DNA of 64,000 bases from positions 248,001 through 312,000 of the forward strand of contig FCOH02000005.1 in assembly GCA_001544595.2 (NCBI GenBank), written 5' to 3'. Positions 15,054 to 24,103 of the stretch are shown in pieces (positions within the stretch are counted from its first letter, which is position 1; the number at the start of each line of letters is the position of its first letter). The notes below the pieces were generated by a model. The model saw nothing but the letters and a program-made list of their open reading frames with translations, made no database searches and was not told the DNA's origin. Source of the stretch: Caballeronia peredens (GTDB lineage: Bacteria > Pseudomonadota > Gammaproteobacteria > Burkholderiales > Burkholderiaceae). Made by a program: the position numbers and the translations under genes.

Positions 15054-16004
15054 TCAGTGCCGCTGACCCGACGCCGGGCTCACGCCTTGTGAGAGTTCCT
15101 TTGCGACAAAAAGTTGCGCAACGTCGACGGGGTCGAAGTCGTAGCGCTGGTTGCAGAACTCGCAATGCACCTCGACGCTGCCGCGTTCCGCGATCACGCT
15201 GTCGACTTCCTCGCGGCCGAGCATTTTCAGCATGCCGCCGACCTTCTCGCGCGAGCAGGTGCACTGGAAGCGCGCCGGCGCGGGATCGAAGTGCTGCACG
15301 TTCTCCTGCCAGAAGAGCCGCTTGAAGACCGTCTCGGGTTCTTCCTTCAGCAATTCCTCCGTCGAAAGCGTGCTGCCGAGATGGCAGACGCGCTGCCAGG
15401 TATCGGCGTCGTGCTCGCCTGGATGCGGCACGATGCCGCCGTCGCCGGGCAGCTTCTGCAGCAGCATGCCGACCGCGCGCTGCGTGTCCGCCGCGAGCCA
15501 CAGGCGCGTGTCGAGCTGCTCGGAGTGATGCATGTAGTGTTCGAGCACTTCGGACATCGACGCGAGCGGGCCGTGTTCGCCCGACAGCGGCACGATGCCC
15601 TGATAGGGCTGCTGCCCCGGTTTCTTGTCGGCGGGATCGAGCGTGATGACGCAGCGGCCGCGTCCGTTGCGGTTCAGGAGCTCGGCGAGCGACATCTCGT
15701 TTTCAAGCTCGCTCTCGACGCCATCGGCGAGCTTGGCCGTGGCGCGCAGCGACAGATTCGAATTGCACTGGACGACCAGCATCTTCACCGGGCCGTCGCC
15801 GTAGATCTGCATGACGAGCGTGCCGTCGAACTTGAGGTTCGCCGACAGAAGCGCGCACGCGGCCATCATTTCGCCGAGCACGTTGCGCACGGCGGCCGGA
15901 TAGGCGCGGCGCGCGAGCACTTCCTGCCACGTATGACGCAGCGAGACGATTTCGCCGCGCACCGGCGCCGCGTTGAACATGAATTTCTGCAACTGGTCGT
16001 TCAC
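15054..16004 (-). CDS. hslO: Redox-regulated chaperone Hsp33
   Basis: Hsp33 is a cytosolic holdase activated by oxidation. The 316-aa protein starts at a GTG behind GGAAGAG, giving NDQLQKFMFNAAPVRGEIV as in its relatives. The C-terminal redox switch is present: C-x-C (CTCSREK) followed about 30 residues later by C-x-x-C (CEFCNQRY), the four zinc-binding cysteines that form disulfides under oxidative stress. It lies 52 nt after the carbonic-anhydrase-like gene on the same strand. Confidence 0.95.
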   Translation of the reverse strand: MNDQLQKFMFNAAPVRGEIVSLRHTWQEVLARRAYPAAVRNVLGEMMAACALLSANLKFDGTLVMQIYGDGPVKMLVVQCNSNLSLRATAKLADGVESELENEMSLAELLNRNGRGRCVITLDPADKKPGQQPYQGIVPLSGEHGPLASMSEVLEHYMHHSEQLDTRLWLAADTQRAVGMLLQKLPGDGGIVPHPGEHDADTWQRVCHLGSTLSTEELLKEEPETVFKRLFWQENVQHFDPAPARFQCTCSREKVGGMLKMLGREEVDSVIAERGSVEVHCEFCNQRYDFDPVDVAQLFVAKELSQGVSPASGQRH

Positions 16005-16056
16005 AACTCTTCCTTGGGTGATGAAGCTCGAACGCGCGGTCCTTGGGAACCGCCGC

Positions 16057-16581
16057 TCAGCCGATGCGCACGAGCTGCGCCTTGTAATATTCGCGACGGT
16101 CGGCATAACTTGCCGTGGCCGCGCGCATGCGGGCGATATCCGCCTCGCCGATCTCCCGCACCGCTTTCGCGGGCGCGCCGAGAATCAGCGAATTGTCGGG
16201 GAATACCTTGCCTTCGGTGACGACGGCGCCCGCGCCAACCAGACAGTTGCGGCCGATCACCGCACCATTCAAGACCACGGCCTGAATGCCGATCAGCGAG
16301 CCTTCCTTGACGGTGCAGCCGTGCAGCATTGCCTGGTGTCCGACGGTGACGTCGTTTTCGATCGTCAGAGGAAAGCCCGGATCCGCGTGCAGCACGGCGC
16401 CTTCCTGGACATTGCTGCCGCGCCCGACGACGATCGGCTCGTTGTCGCCGCGCAGTGCCGCGCCGGGCCACACGCTCGCGTTTTCCTCCAGCGTTACGCG
16501 GCCGATGATGGTCGCGGTATCCGCAAGGAACACGCTTTCGTGGATGGTGGGGGCGTCGTCGCCGAGTTTGTAGATGGCCAC
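16057..16581 (-). CDS. Gamma carbonic anhydrase family protein (left-handed beta-helix)
   Basis: The 174-aa hexapeptide-repeat protein starts at GTG 16581, behind GGAG. Hexapeptide turns run from about residue 20 to 130 (for example ENASVWPGAALRGD and NVQEGAVLHADPG). The three histidines expected to hold zinc in gamma-carbonic anhydrases are in LHADPG, VGHQAMLHG and nearby. Many family members are of untested activity, and YrdA or PaaY-like roles are possible. It is probably co-transcribed with hslO. Confidence 0.88.
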   Translation of the reverse strand: MAIYKLGDDAPTIHESVFLADTATIIGRVTLEENASVWPGAALRGDNEPIVVGRGSNVQEGAVLHADPGFPLTIENDVTVGHQAMLHGCTVKEGSLIGIQAVVLNGAVIGRNCLVGAGAVVTEGKVFPDNSLILGAPAKAVREIGEADIARMRAATASYADRREYYKAQLVRIG

Positions 16582-16815
16582 TTTGTCTCCTGGGGCGCGG
16601 TGTCGTGAGGGCGGGCCGCGTCGCGCGCGGCGCCGTTGCGGCGCTAAAATGCGCGGCTGCCGGTGCTTCGCCGATTCGACGCGGCGGTCATTGTTGCGCA
16701 ATGCGCGGCGGTCGCCGGGATTACCATTTTAGCTGTTTGCAGTCTGTGTTCGCCGGACCGGCGATTTCCGCTGCCGCCCGCACTGGCCTAACGACGCCGT
16801 TTTCGAGATAGTTTG

Positions 16816-17661
16816 ATGCACGTTCCTCCGCTCCCCGCCGAATCCGATTCCGCCGCCTGCGCCCGCCGCGCGGCGCTCGCCATCCTGCGCGAGCGCGATC
16901 CGGCGGCCAAGGCGGCGCGGGCGCGCGCGCTGTGGGAGACGGCGAGTGCGCATCCGTCGCGCATCGATGCCGCCGTCCTGCTTGCCGATCCCGGCGATCT
17001 GCCCGGACGGCCCGCGCGGCCGGAGCTCGTGGAGCCGTCGTCGCTGAAGCGCCGCGGCATGCAGTCGGAGGCGGGGCGCGCGGTGCTGTTGCACGCGCTC
17101 GCGCACATCGAGTTCAACGCAATCAATCTCGCGCTCGACGCCGTCTGGCGCTTTCCCTCGATGCCGACCGAGTTTTATCTCGACTGGTTGAAAGTGGCGG
17201 CCGAGGAAGCTCATCACTTTTCACTGCTGAGCGCGCGGCTCGCCGAGTTCGGTCACGCGTACGGCGATTTCCCCGCGCACGACGGCCTCTGGGAAATGGC
17301 GCAACGCACGTGCGGCGACGTGCTCGCGCGCATGGCGCTCGTGCCGCGCACGCTGGAGGCGCGCGGTCTCGACGCGTCGCCGCCCATCCGCAAGCGCCTC
17401 GCGCAGGCGGGCGATCACGCGTCGGCGGCGATTCTGGACGTCATCCTGCGCGATGAAATCGGCCACGTGCTCATCGGCAATCGCTGGTTCCGCTTTCTGT
17501 GCGACGCGCAAGACCTCGATCCGCATCCGACGTACGAACGGCTCGCCGCGCAATATCACGCGCCTAAGCTGCGCGGCCCGTTCAACTTCGAAGCGCGTCG
17601 CGACGCGGGCTTCGACGAAGCCGAACTCCGCGCGCTCGCGGGTCTCGACGATGCGCGGTGA
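16816..17661 (+). CDS. DUF455 ferritin-like domain protein
   Basis: The 281-aa protein belongs to the DUF455 ferritin-like family, whose function is not established. The helical core carries likely di-metal ligands: a Glu and His in HIEFNAIN (about residue 97), EEAHHF (about 133) and RDEIGHV (about 213). An ATG follows a TTG directly; I take the ATG. The gene faces rightward, divergent from the carbonic-anhydrase-like gene, and starts the long rightward series to 26 kb. Confidence 0.85.
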   Translation: MHVPPLPAESDSAACARRAALAILRERDPAAKAARARALWETASAHPSRIDAAVLLADPGDLPGRPARPELVEPSSLKRRGMQSEAGRAVLLHALAHIEFNAINLALDAVWRFPSMPTEFYLDWLKVAAEEAHHFSLLSARLAEFGHAYGDFPAHDGLWEMAQRTCGDVLARMALVPRTLEARGLDASPPIRKRLAQAGDHASAAILDVILRDEIGHVLIGNRWFRFLCDAQDLDPHPTYERLAAQYHAPKLRGPFNFEARRDAGFDEAELRALAGLDDAR

Positions 17662-17678
17662 TCGAAGCGCATCGCCGC

Positions 17679-17684
17679 TATAAT
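17679..17684 (+). promoter_or_regulatory. Possible -10 element before the 17723 hydrolase
   Basis: A perfect TATAAT lies in the 61-bp gap, 39 nt before the start codon. No recognisable -35 sits at the right distance, so this is a weak promoter call. Confidence 0.35.
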
Positions 17685-17722
17685 CGAACGATCATCCTTT
17701 TTTACCAATCTGAGGCGACACG

Positions 17723-18616
17723 ATGAAAGAACCGCGCTCCGAATTCGTCGATGCGCGCGGCGTGCGTCTGCACGTGCGCCGCTGGGGTTCGCCCGACGCC
17801 CCGATACTTTTCATGCTGCACGGCTGGATGGACGTGGGCGCGTCGTTCCAGTTCGTCGTCGATGCGCTCGCCGGGCTGGGCGACAGGTGGCAGGTGCTCG
17901 CGCCCGACGCGCGCGGCTTCGGCCTCTCCGACCGCCCGGTCGCGGAAAAGGGCGGCGGTCATTACTATTTTCCCGACTACCTCGCCGATCTCGACGTGCT
18001 CCTCGATCACTACGCGCCCGGCGCGCCGGTGAATCTCGTCGGGCACAGCATGGGCGCGAACGTCGCGCTGCTGTACGCGGGCGTGCGGCCGGAGCGTGTG
18101 CGCCGCGTAGTCGATCTGGAAGGCTTCGGACTGCCGGGCGCGCGTGCGTCGCAGGCGCCCGGCCGACTCGCGCAATGGCTCGACGATCAGCGCGCGCCGC
18201 CCGCGCTGCGCAGCTACGCGAGTCTCGATGAAGTGGCCGAGCGCCTCATCCGCACGAATCCGCGGCTCGCGCCGGCGCGCGCGCGCTATCTCGCGCAGCA
18301 CTGGTCGCGCGAGGAAGCGGACGGTCGCTTCCATCTGCTCGCCGATCCGGCGCACAAGCTGCGCGGACCGACGCTGTATCGGCTGGACGAGGCGAGCGCC
18401 GTGTGGGCGCGCGTGCAGGCGCCGGTGCTGCACGTGGAGGCGAAGGATTCGTCGACGCTCGCGGGCTTTGCGGGCCAGATGCCCATTGCCGAATTCAAGA
18501 CGCGCTTCGCCGCGTTTCCCGACTGGCGCGAGGAAATCGTCGACGACGCCGGGCACATGATCCATCACGACCAGCCCGAGCGCGTCGCGGCGCTGATCGC
18601 GTCGTTTTGCGCTTGA
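17723..18616 (+). CDS. Alpha/beta-fold hydrolase
   Basis: The 297-aa protein has the typical lid-bearing alpha/beta hydrolase layout: oxyanion region MLHGWMDVG (about 32-40), nucleophile elbow GHSMGAN (about 109-115), acid residue near VEAKDSS (about 243-249) and the catalytic histidine in DAGHMIHHDQ (about 275). It starts at ATG after TGAGGCGACACG. The substrate is unknown; epoxide hydrolase, dehalogenase and esterase relatives share this pattern. Confidence 0.88.
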   Translation: MKEPRSEFVDARGVRLHVRRWGSPDAPILFMLHGWMDVGASFQFVVDALAGLGDRWQVLAPDARGFGLSDRPVAEKGGGHYYFPDYLADLDVLLDHYAPGAPVNLVGHSMGANVALLYAGVRPERVRRVVDLEGFGLPGARASQAPGRLAQWLDDQRAPPALRSYASLDEVAERLIRTNPRLAPARARYLAQHWSREEADGRFHLLADPAHKLRGPTLYRLDEASAVWARVQAPVLHVEAKDSSTLAGFAGQMPIAEFKTRFAAFPDWREEIVDDAGHMIHHDQPERVAALIASFCA

Positions 18617-18709
18617 GCGGGCACATGAACGGGCACATGAGCGGCGCGCCTGCATAATCGGCGTGTCATGCCGTTAAACTAGAGTGTCAGTCCAACCCAG
18701 AAGCTCACG

Positions 18710-19540
18710 ATGAACGCCGATCTGCATTGCCATTCCACCGTGTCCGACGGCCAGTTCGCGCCCGCCGAGGTCGCGGCGCGCGCGCATGCGAACGGCGTGA
18801 CGCTGTGGTCGCTCACCGATCACGATCAGCTGGGCGGGCAAAAGGAAGCGCGCGCGGCCGCGGAGGCGCTCGGCATGGGCTATCTGGCGGGCGTCGAGAT
18901 TTCGGTGACGTGGGCGTCGCGCACGGTGCATATCGTCGGCATGAACGTGGATGCCGGGAACGAAGCGCTCCTCAGGGGACTCGAGTGCACGCGCAACGGA
19001 CGCGCGGCGCGAGGCGTCGCGATCGGCGAGGCGCTCGCGGCGGTCGGCATCCCGAATTGCTACGAAGGCGCGCTGCGCTTCACCGACGATCCCGACATGA
19101 TTTCGCGCACCCATTTCGCGCGGTTTCTGGTCGAAGCCGGCTACGCTCAGTCCACCTCGGATGTCTTCGCGCGCTATCTCGGCGACGGCAAGCCGGGCTT
19201 TGTCGGGCATCGCTGGGCGAAGCTCGCGGACGCCGTCAAGTGGATCCGCGACGCGGGCGGCGAGCCGATCATCGCGCATCCGGGCCGCTACGATTACACG
19301 CCCGTCGAATTCGCCGCGCTCTTCGACGAATTCATCCAGCTGGGCGGCCACGCGATCGAAGTCGTGACGGGCAGCCACACGCCCGATCAATACCGCGAAT
19401 ACGCCGATGTCGCGCGCCGCTATGGTTTCGAAGCCTCGCGCGGTTCGGATTTCCACGGTACGGGCGAAGGGCGCGTCGACCTCGGTCAGCTTCCGCCCTT
19501 GCCCGACGATCTCACGCCGGTCTGGGAGCGCTGGCTCTAG
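18710..19540 (+). CDS. PHP-domain 3',5'-nucleoside bisphosphate phosphatase (YciV/RNase AM-like)
   Basis: The 276-aa PHP metallophosphoesterase starts MNADLHCHSTVSDGQ, whose D-x-H-x-H and SDG are the first metal-binding motif. Others are SLTDHDQLGG, GVEISVTW, IIAHPGRYDYT and RGSDFHGTGE. The TrpH/YciV family removes the 3' phosphate from pAp-type nucleotides and trims 5' ends of rRNA precursors. The start is ATG behind a weak Shine-Dalgarno. Assignment to the family is solid, while the in vivo substrate is inferred. Confidence 0.88.
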   Translation: MNADLHCHSTVSDGQFAPAEVAARAHANGVTLWSLTDHDQLGGQKEARAAAEALGMGYLAGVEISVTWASRTVHIVGMNVDAGNEALLRGLECTRNGRAARGVAIGEALAAVGIPNCYEGALRFTDDPDMISRTHFARFLVEAGYAQSTSDVFARYLGDGKPGFVGHRWAKLADAVKWIRDAGGEPIIAHPGRYDYTPVEFAALFDEFIQLGGHAIEVVTGSHTPDQYREYADVARRYGFEASRGSDFHGTGEGRVDLGQLPPLPDDLTPVWERWL

Positions 19541-19686
19541 CGGGATCCGGCGCGATCTTGCGTGCCTGGGGCGCGCACGGTCCTTGCATCAGCGTATTTT
19601 TCCGCACGCATCATGACCCGGGAAGGCGCGTTTGCGCGCTTCGCGCTCGGCCTTTTCGAAAACGATCGAAACAAGAAGGCGTCGCC

Positions 19687-20316
19687 ATGTCTCAATTCTT
19701 TCGCATTCATCCGGACAATCCGCAGCCGCGGCTCATCAATCAGGCGGTGCAGATCATTCGCGACGGCGGGCTCGTCGCGTTGCCGACGGATTCGAGCTAC
19801 GCGCTCGCCTGCCATCTCGACGACAAGGACGCGGTCGAGCGACTGCGACGCATCCGCGGCATCGACGACAAACAGCTGCTGTCGCTGCTCGTGCGCGATC
19901 TCTCCGAGCTCTCGAATTTCGCGATGGTCGACAACCAGCAATATCGGCTGATCAAGTCGGTGACGCCGGGGCCGTATGTATTCGTGCTGCAGGCGACCAA
20001 GGAAGTGCCGCGGCGGCTGTCGCATCCGTCGCGCAAAACGATCGGGCTGCGCGTGCCGGATCACGCCATCACGCTGGCGTTGCTGGAGGCGCTGGGCGAA
20101 CCGCTGCTCGCCTCGACGCTGATCCTGCCGCCCGACACCGAGCCGCTCAACGACGCCGACGAAATTCGCGAGCGGCTGGAAAAGCAGATCGAACTCGTGA
20201 TCGATTCCGGCGCGTGCCCGGCCGAGCCTTCCACGGTGATCGACCTTTCGTCGGGGGAGCCGGTGCTCGTGCGCGCGGGGAGGGGCAGTCTCGAACCGTT
20301 CGGGCTGGCGGCGTAG
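19687..20316 (+). CDS. YciO-type Sua5/YrdC family protein
   Basis: The 209-aa YrdC-fold protein starts MSQFFRIHPDNPQPR, typical of the YciO branch. Signature positions include GLVALPTDSSYALAC (about 29-43), the Lys/Arg-rich substrate site RIRGIDDKQ, and TPGPYVFVL. Sua5 and TsaC make threonylcarbamoyl-AMP for tRNA t6A; YciO is a paralogue with weaker or uncertain activity, so tRNA modification here is only possible. The upstream part of the open frame overlaps the PHP gene out of frame and is not coding. Confidence 0.88.
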   Translation: MSQFFRIHPDNPQPRLINQAVQIIRDGGLVALPTDSSYALACHLDDKDAVERLRRIRGIDDKQLLSLLVRDLSELSNFAMVDNQQYRLIKSVTPGPYVFVLQATKEVPRRLSHPSRKTIGLRVPDHAITLALLEALGEPLLASTLILPPDTEPLNDADEIRERLEKQIELVIDSGACPAEPSTVIDLSSGEPVLVRAGRGSLEPFGLAA

Positions 20317-20447
20317 GCGCCGTCCAGTAGCGCACACGGGCTAATACCCGATTAAGCTTGATGGCTCATGATGGGGCGAACCCGATTCGCGCCCGGGCCC
20401 GCCGCGCGCGCCTGAACACCACTGCCTGCTTGATACAATACCGCCCT

Positions 20448-21113
20448 ATGGATGCCTCCCTGATACAAACCATCGCGGTCTACGCGCTCCCGGTGATCTT
20501 CGCGATCACGCTGCACGAGGCCGCGCATGGTTACGCCGCGCGTCTGCTCGGCGACAACACGGCCTACGTGCTGGGCCGCGTCTCCATGAATCCGATGCGT
20601 CATATCGACCCCATCGGCACGATCCTGATTCCGATCATCCTGTATTTCGTGACGAGCGGCGCGTTCATGTTCGGCTACGCGAAGCCGGTGCCGGTGGCGT
20701 TCGGCAATCTGCGCAATCCGCGCTGGGGCAGCCTGTGGGTCGCGGCGGCCGGTCCCGGCAGCAATTTCGTGCAGGCGCTCGTGTGGGGCGTGCTCGCGGT
20801 CATGCTCGCGGTCTTTCACGTCGACGAGCCGTTCTTGACGCGCATGGCGGCAGCAGGCGTCGGCGTGAACCTGGTGCTCGGCGTGCTCAATCTCTTTCCC
20901 TTGCCGCCGCTCGATGGCGGACGCGTGCTCATGGCGCTGCTGCCGGTGCGCGCATCGATCGCGTTCTCGAAGCTCGAGCCCTACGGTTTCCTGATCGTGA
21001 TGGCGCTCGTCGTGACCGGCGTGCTGACGCGCTTCTGGCTCGGACCGCTCGTGACCGTGGGCTACGCGGCGGTGTCGGCCATCCTGAATCCCCTCGCTTC
21101 ACTCTTTCCATAA
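20448..21113 (+). CDS. Site-2 protease family (M50) membrane metalloprotease
   Basis: The 221-aa polytopic membrane protein begins MDASLIQTIAVYALP. HEAAH near residues 24-28 is the HExxH zinc motif inside the first helix group, and LPPLDGGRVL near 151-160 brings the third ligand Asp. About five hydrophobic segments are visible and there is no PDZ domain, so this is the minimal Rip/YwhC-type family rather than RseP. Substrate unknown. A TACAAT at 20434 is a candidate -10. It precedes trpS by 4 nt. Confidence 0.88.
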   Translation: MDASLIQTIAVYALPVIFAITLHEAAHGYAARLLGDNTAYVLGRVSMNPMRHIDPIGTILIPIILYFVTSGAFMFGYAKPVPVAFGNLRNPRWGSLWVAAAGPGSNFVQALVWGVLAVMLAVFHVDEPFLTRMAAAGVGVNLVLGVLNLFPLPPLDGGRVLMALLPVRASIAFSKLEPYGFLIVMALVVTGVLTRFWLGPLVTVGYAAVSAILNPLASLFP

Positions 21114-21117
21114 CATC

Positions 21118-22320
21118 ATGTTCCCTGACCGTATTTTCTCCGGCATGCGCCCCACCGGGTCGCTGCATCTCGGCCACTATCACGGCGTGCTGAAAAACTG
21201 GGTGCGGCTGCAGTCCGAATATCCGTGCTTCTTCGCGGTGGTCGACTGGCACGCGCTCACGACGCACTACGAGACGCCCGAGGTCATCGAGAAAAACGTC
21301 TGGGAAGTGCTGATCGACTGGCTGGCGTCGGGCATCGATCCGGCGCAGGCGACGCTCTTCATCCAGAGCCGCGTGCCCGAGCATGCCGAACTGTCGCTGC
21401 TGCTCGGCATGGGCACGCCGCTCGGCTGGCTCGAACGCGTGCCGACCTACAAGGAGCAGATCGAGAAGCTGAAGGAAAAGGATCTCTCTACCTACGGTTT
21501 CCTCGGCTATCCGGTGCTGATGGCGGCGGACATCCTGCTGTATCGCGCGTCGCTGGTGCCGGTCGGCGAGGATCAGGTGCCGCACGTCGAGATGACGCGC
21601 GAGATCGCGCGCCGCTTCAACTACCTGTACGGCCGCGAGCCGGGCTTCGACGAAAAGGCGATGGAAGCCGCCAAGAAGCTCGGCGGCAAGCGCGCGAAGC
21701 TGTATCACGAGCTGCGCGTCGCGTATCAGCAGGAAGGCGACGACGAAGCGCTCGAACAGGCGCGCGCCATGCTTCAGGAATCGCAGAGCCTGTCGATGAG
21801 CGATCGCGAGCGCCTGTTCGGCTATCTCGAAGGCTCGCGCAAGATCATCCTGGTCGAGCCGCAGGTGCTGCTGACCGAGGCGTCGCGCATGCCGGGCCTC
21901 GACGGGCAGAAGATGTCGAAGTCCTACGGCAATACCATCGGCCTGCGCGAGGATGCGGAAACCATCGCGAAGAAGGTTCGCACGATGCCGACCGACCCCG
22001 CGCGCGTGCGCCGCACCGATCCGGGCGATCCGGACAAGTGCCCGGTCTGGCAACTGCATCAGGTCTACACCGACCAGGCCACGCACGAATGGGTGCAGAA
22101 GGGCTGCCGCACGGCGGGCATCGGGTGTCTGGAATGCAAGCAGCCGGTGATCGAAGGCATCCTGCGCGAGCAGCAGCCGATGCTCGAGCGCGCGCAGAAG
22201 TACATGGACGATCCGTCGCTGCTGCGCGCGATCGTGGCGGACGGCTGCGACAAGGCGCGCAAATTCGCCACGGAAACGATGCGCGACGTTCGCGAGGCCA
22301 TGGGCCTCTCGTACAACTGA
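21118..22320 (+). CDS. trpS: Tryptophan-tRNA ligase
   Basis: TrpS charges tRNA-Trp. The class I motifs are SGMRPTGSLHLGHYHG (HIGH-type, about 8-23) and GQKMSKSYGN (KMSKS-type, about 261-270). At 400 aa it is longer than the roughly 334-aa E. coli enzyme; the extra length is in the second half (about 190-240 and 290-330), as I recall for other Burkholderiaceae. Start is ATG directly after the protease gene, suggesting one transcript. Confidence 0.95.
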   Translation: MFPDRIFSGMRPTGSLHLGHYHGVLKNWVRLQSEYPCFFAVVDWHALTTHYETPEVIEKNVWEVLIDWLASGIDPAQATLFIQSRVPEHAELSLLLGMGTPLGWLERVPTYKEQIEKLKEKDLSTYGFLGYPVLMAADILLYRASLVPVGEDQVPHVEMTREIARRFNYLYGREPGFDEKAMEAAKKLGGKRAKLYHELRVAYQQEGDDEALEQARAMLQESQSLSMSDRERLFGYLEGSRKIILVEPQVLLTEASRMPGLDGQKMSKSYGNTIGLREDAETIAKKVRTMPTDPARVRRTDPGDPDKCPVWQLHQVYTDQATHEWVQKGCRTAGIGCLECKQPVIEGILREQQPMLERAQKYMDDPSLLRAIVADGCDKARKFATETMRDVREAMGLSYN

Positions 22321-22330
22321 GCCACGGCGA

Positions 22331-22948
22331 ATGGACGGCACGGAGAGCGCCTGGGTCGCGCGCTGGACGCATCTGATCGCGCCCGGCGGCGCGGTGCTCG
22401 ACGTCGCCGCGGGCAGCGGAAGGCACTCGCGCTGGTTCGCGGCGCGCGGCTTTTCCGTGCTGGCCGTCGATCGCGACGAACAAGCGCTGGCGACGCTGGC
22501 CGCGCTGGCGCCGTCCGCACGCATCGACACGCTCGCCGCCGACCTCGAAAATGGCGCGCCCTGGCCGCTTCCCGACCGAACGTTCGATGCGGTCGTCGTC
22601 ACGAACTATCTGCATCGTCCGCTGTTCGGGCCTCTGCTCGACGCGCTCGCGCCGGGCGGCGTCCTGATCTACGAGACGTTCGCGGCGGGCAACGCGAGCG
22701 TGGGCAAGCCGTCGAATCCCGCGTTTCTGCTCGAACCCGGCGAATTGCTGGATGCCGTGCGCGGGCGACTGCGCGTGGTCGCCTACGAGGACGGCTTCCT
22801 CGAAAGCCCGCGTCCCGCCTATGTGCAGCGGATCTGCGCGGTTCGCGCGCCGCGGCCGGTGCACGCGCCGGACGGCGCGTCCGGCGAAAAAGCGCTCACG
22901 ATTGGTAACACACCCTCGGGTCCGCCGCGTTTCGCGTTGCCCGGCTAA
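22331..22948 (+). CDS. Class I SAM-dependent methyltransferase
   Basis: The 205-aa protein has a Rossmann methyltransferase core: glycine-rich motif I VLDVAAGSGRHS (about 22-33), acidic end of strand two AVDRDE (about 45-50), and a motif near ADLENGAPWP and DAVVVTNYLHRP. The C-terminus runs to PRPVHAPDGASG. It resembles tellurite-resistance/UbiE-like small methyltransferases, but the acceptor is unknown. It lies 10 nt after trpS and is probably in the same operon. Confidence 0.85.
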   Translation: MDGTESAWVARWTHLIAPGGAVLDVAAGSGRHSRWFAARGFSVLAVDRDEQALATLAALAPSARIDTLAADLENGAPWPLPDRTFDAVVVTNYLHRPLFGPLLDALAPGGVLIYETFAAGNASVGKPSNPAFLLEPGELLDAVRGRLRVVAYEDGFLESPRPAYVQRICAVRAPRPVHAPDGASGEKALTIGNTPSGPPRFALPG

Positions 22949-22953
22949 TCCGC

Positions 22954-22959
22954 TACAAT
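22954..22959 (+). promoter_or_regulatory. Possible -10 element of dapA
   Basis: TACAAT sits 54 nt before the dapA ATG, with TTCGCG 17 nt upstream as a poor -35. Both fall at the end of, or just after, the methyltransferase gene. Confidence 0.4.
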
Positions 22960-23012
22960 CGCGGTAGAAACGCTTTTCGCGATTAAATTTTCGATTAAAT
23001 TCATAGAGTTTC

Positions 23013-23918
23013 ATGACAAACGGAACACACGGCGGCATCCAGATCCGCGGCAGCATTCCTGCCATCGTCACACCGATGCACGAGGACGGTAGTCTCGATC
23101 TGCCGGCGTTTCGGAAACTGATCGACTGGCACATCGAACAGGGCTCGAACGGTCTCGTCGTGGTGGGCACGAGCGGCGAATCGGCCACTTTGTCGGTCGA
23201 AGAACACATCCTGATGATCCAGACGGCCGTCGAACACACGGCGAAGCGTTTCCCGATCATCGCCGGCGCGGGCGGCAATTCGACCGCCGAAGCCATCGAA
23301 CTGTCGAAGCACGCGAAGAAAGTCGGCGCCGACGCCACGCTGCAAGTCGTCCCGTATTACAACAAGCCGACGCAGGAAGGCATGTACCGCCATTTCCGCA
23401 CCATCGCGGAAGCCGTCGACCTGCCCGTGCTGCTCTACAACGTGCCGGGCCGCACCGTCGCCGACATGAGCAACGAGACGATCCTGCGTCTGGCCGACGT
23501 GCCGGGCATCATCGGCGTGAAGGAAGCGACGGGTAACATCGACCGCGCAGCGCATCTCATCAAGTACGCGCCGGCGCATTTCAGCATCTTCAGCGGCGAC
23601 GACCCCACGGCCATCGCGCTGATGCTGCTGGGCGGCCACGGCAACATCTCGGTGACGGCCAACGTCGCGCCGAAGGAAATGAGCCAACTGTGCCGCGCCG
23701 CGCTCGAAGGCGACGCCGTCACCGCGCGCCGCATTCATCTGAAGCTGCTGTCGCTGCACAAGCAGTTGTTCTGCGAATCGAATCCGATTCCGGCCAAGTG
23801 GGCGCTCCAGGCGCTCGGCCGCATGGAAGGCGGCATCCGTCTGCCGCTCACGCCGCTCGACCCGCGTTTCCACGACGTGGTGCGCGACGCGTTGCGCGAC
23901 TCCGGGCTTCTCGCCTGA
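23013..23918 (+). CDS. dapA: 4-hydroxy-tetrahydrodipicolinate synthase
   Basis: DapA condenses pyruvate and aspartate semialdehyde, the first committed step of lysine and diaminopimelate synthesis in the cytosol. The 301-aa TIM barrel shows GTSGESATL (about 50-58), the active-site tyrosine in YNVPGRTV (near 143) and the Schiff-base lysine in GVKEATGN (near 171). Lysine-pathway partner lysC lies 24 kb away in this window. The bamC gene follows, the order seen in many proteobacteria. Confidence 0.97.
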   Translation: MTNGTHGGIQIRGSIPAIVTPMHEDGSLDLPAFRKLIDWHIEQGSNGLVVVGTSGESATLSVEEHILMIQTAVEHTAKRFPIIAGAGGNSTAEAIELSKHAKKVGADATLQVVPYYNKPTQEGMYRHFRTIAEAVDLPVLLYNVPGRTVADMSNETILRLADVPGIIGVKEATGNIDRAAHLIKYAPAHFSIFSGDDPTAIALMLLGGHGNISVTANVAPKEMSQLCRAALEGDAVTARRIHLKLLSLHKQLFCESNPIPAKWALQALGRMEGGIRLPLTPLDPRFHDVVRDALRDSGLLA

Positions 23919-23922
23919 TCAC

Positions 23923-24054
23923 ATGAGGCGGCGCGCCGCAGTCACAAGGAATCGAAAGGCCGCGCCGCCGCAAGTGATCGAAATGAACCACACCGTCAGC
24001 CATCCACCGCCGCTCACCGGCCTCGACATCGGCTTCGATGATCCGCACGCCTAG
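23923..24054 (+). CDS. Possible small ORF between dapA and bamC
   Basis: A 43-codon frame begins 4 nt after the dapA stop and ends 49 nt before bamC. Codons in its second half, from MNHTVSHPPP onward, are GC3-rich like real genes here, but the first half is Arg-rich and there is no Shine-Dalgarno. I do not recognise the peptide. It may be chance or leader sequence of bamC. Confidence 0.2.
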   Translation: MRRRAAVTRNRKAAPPQVIEMNHTVSHPPPLTGLDIGFDDPHA

Positions 24055-24103
24055 AGCGGAATCGGCGCAAGGCCAGGCGTCATCCGCAGCAAAGAAGGAC
24101 CTC

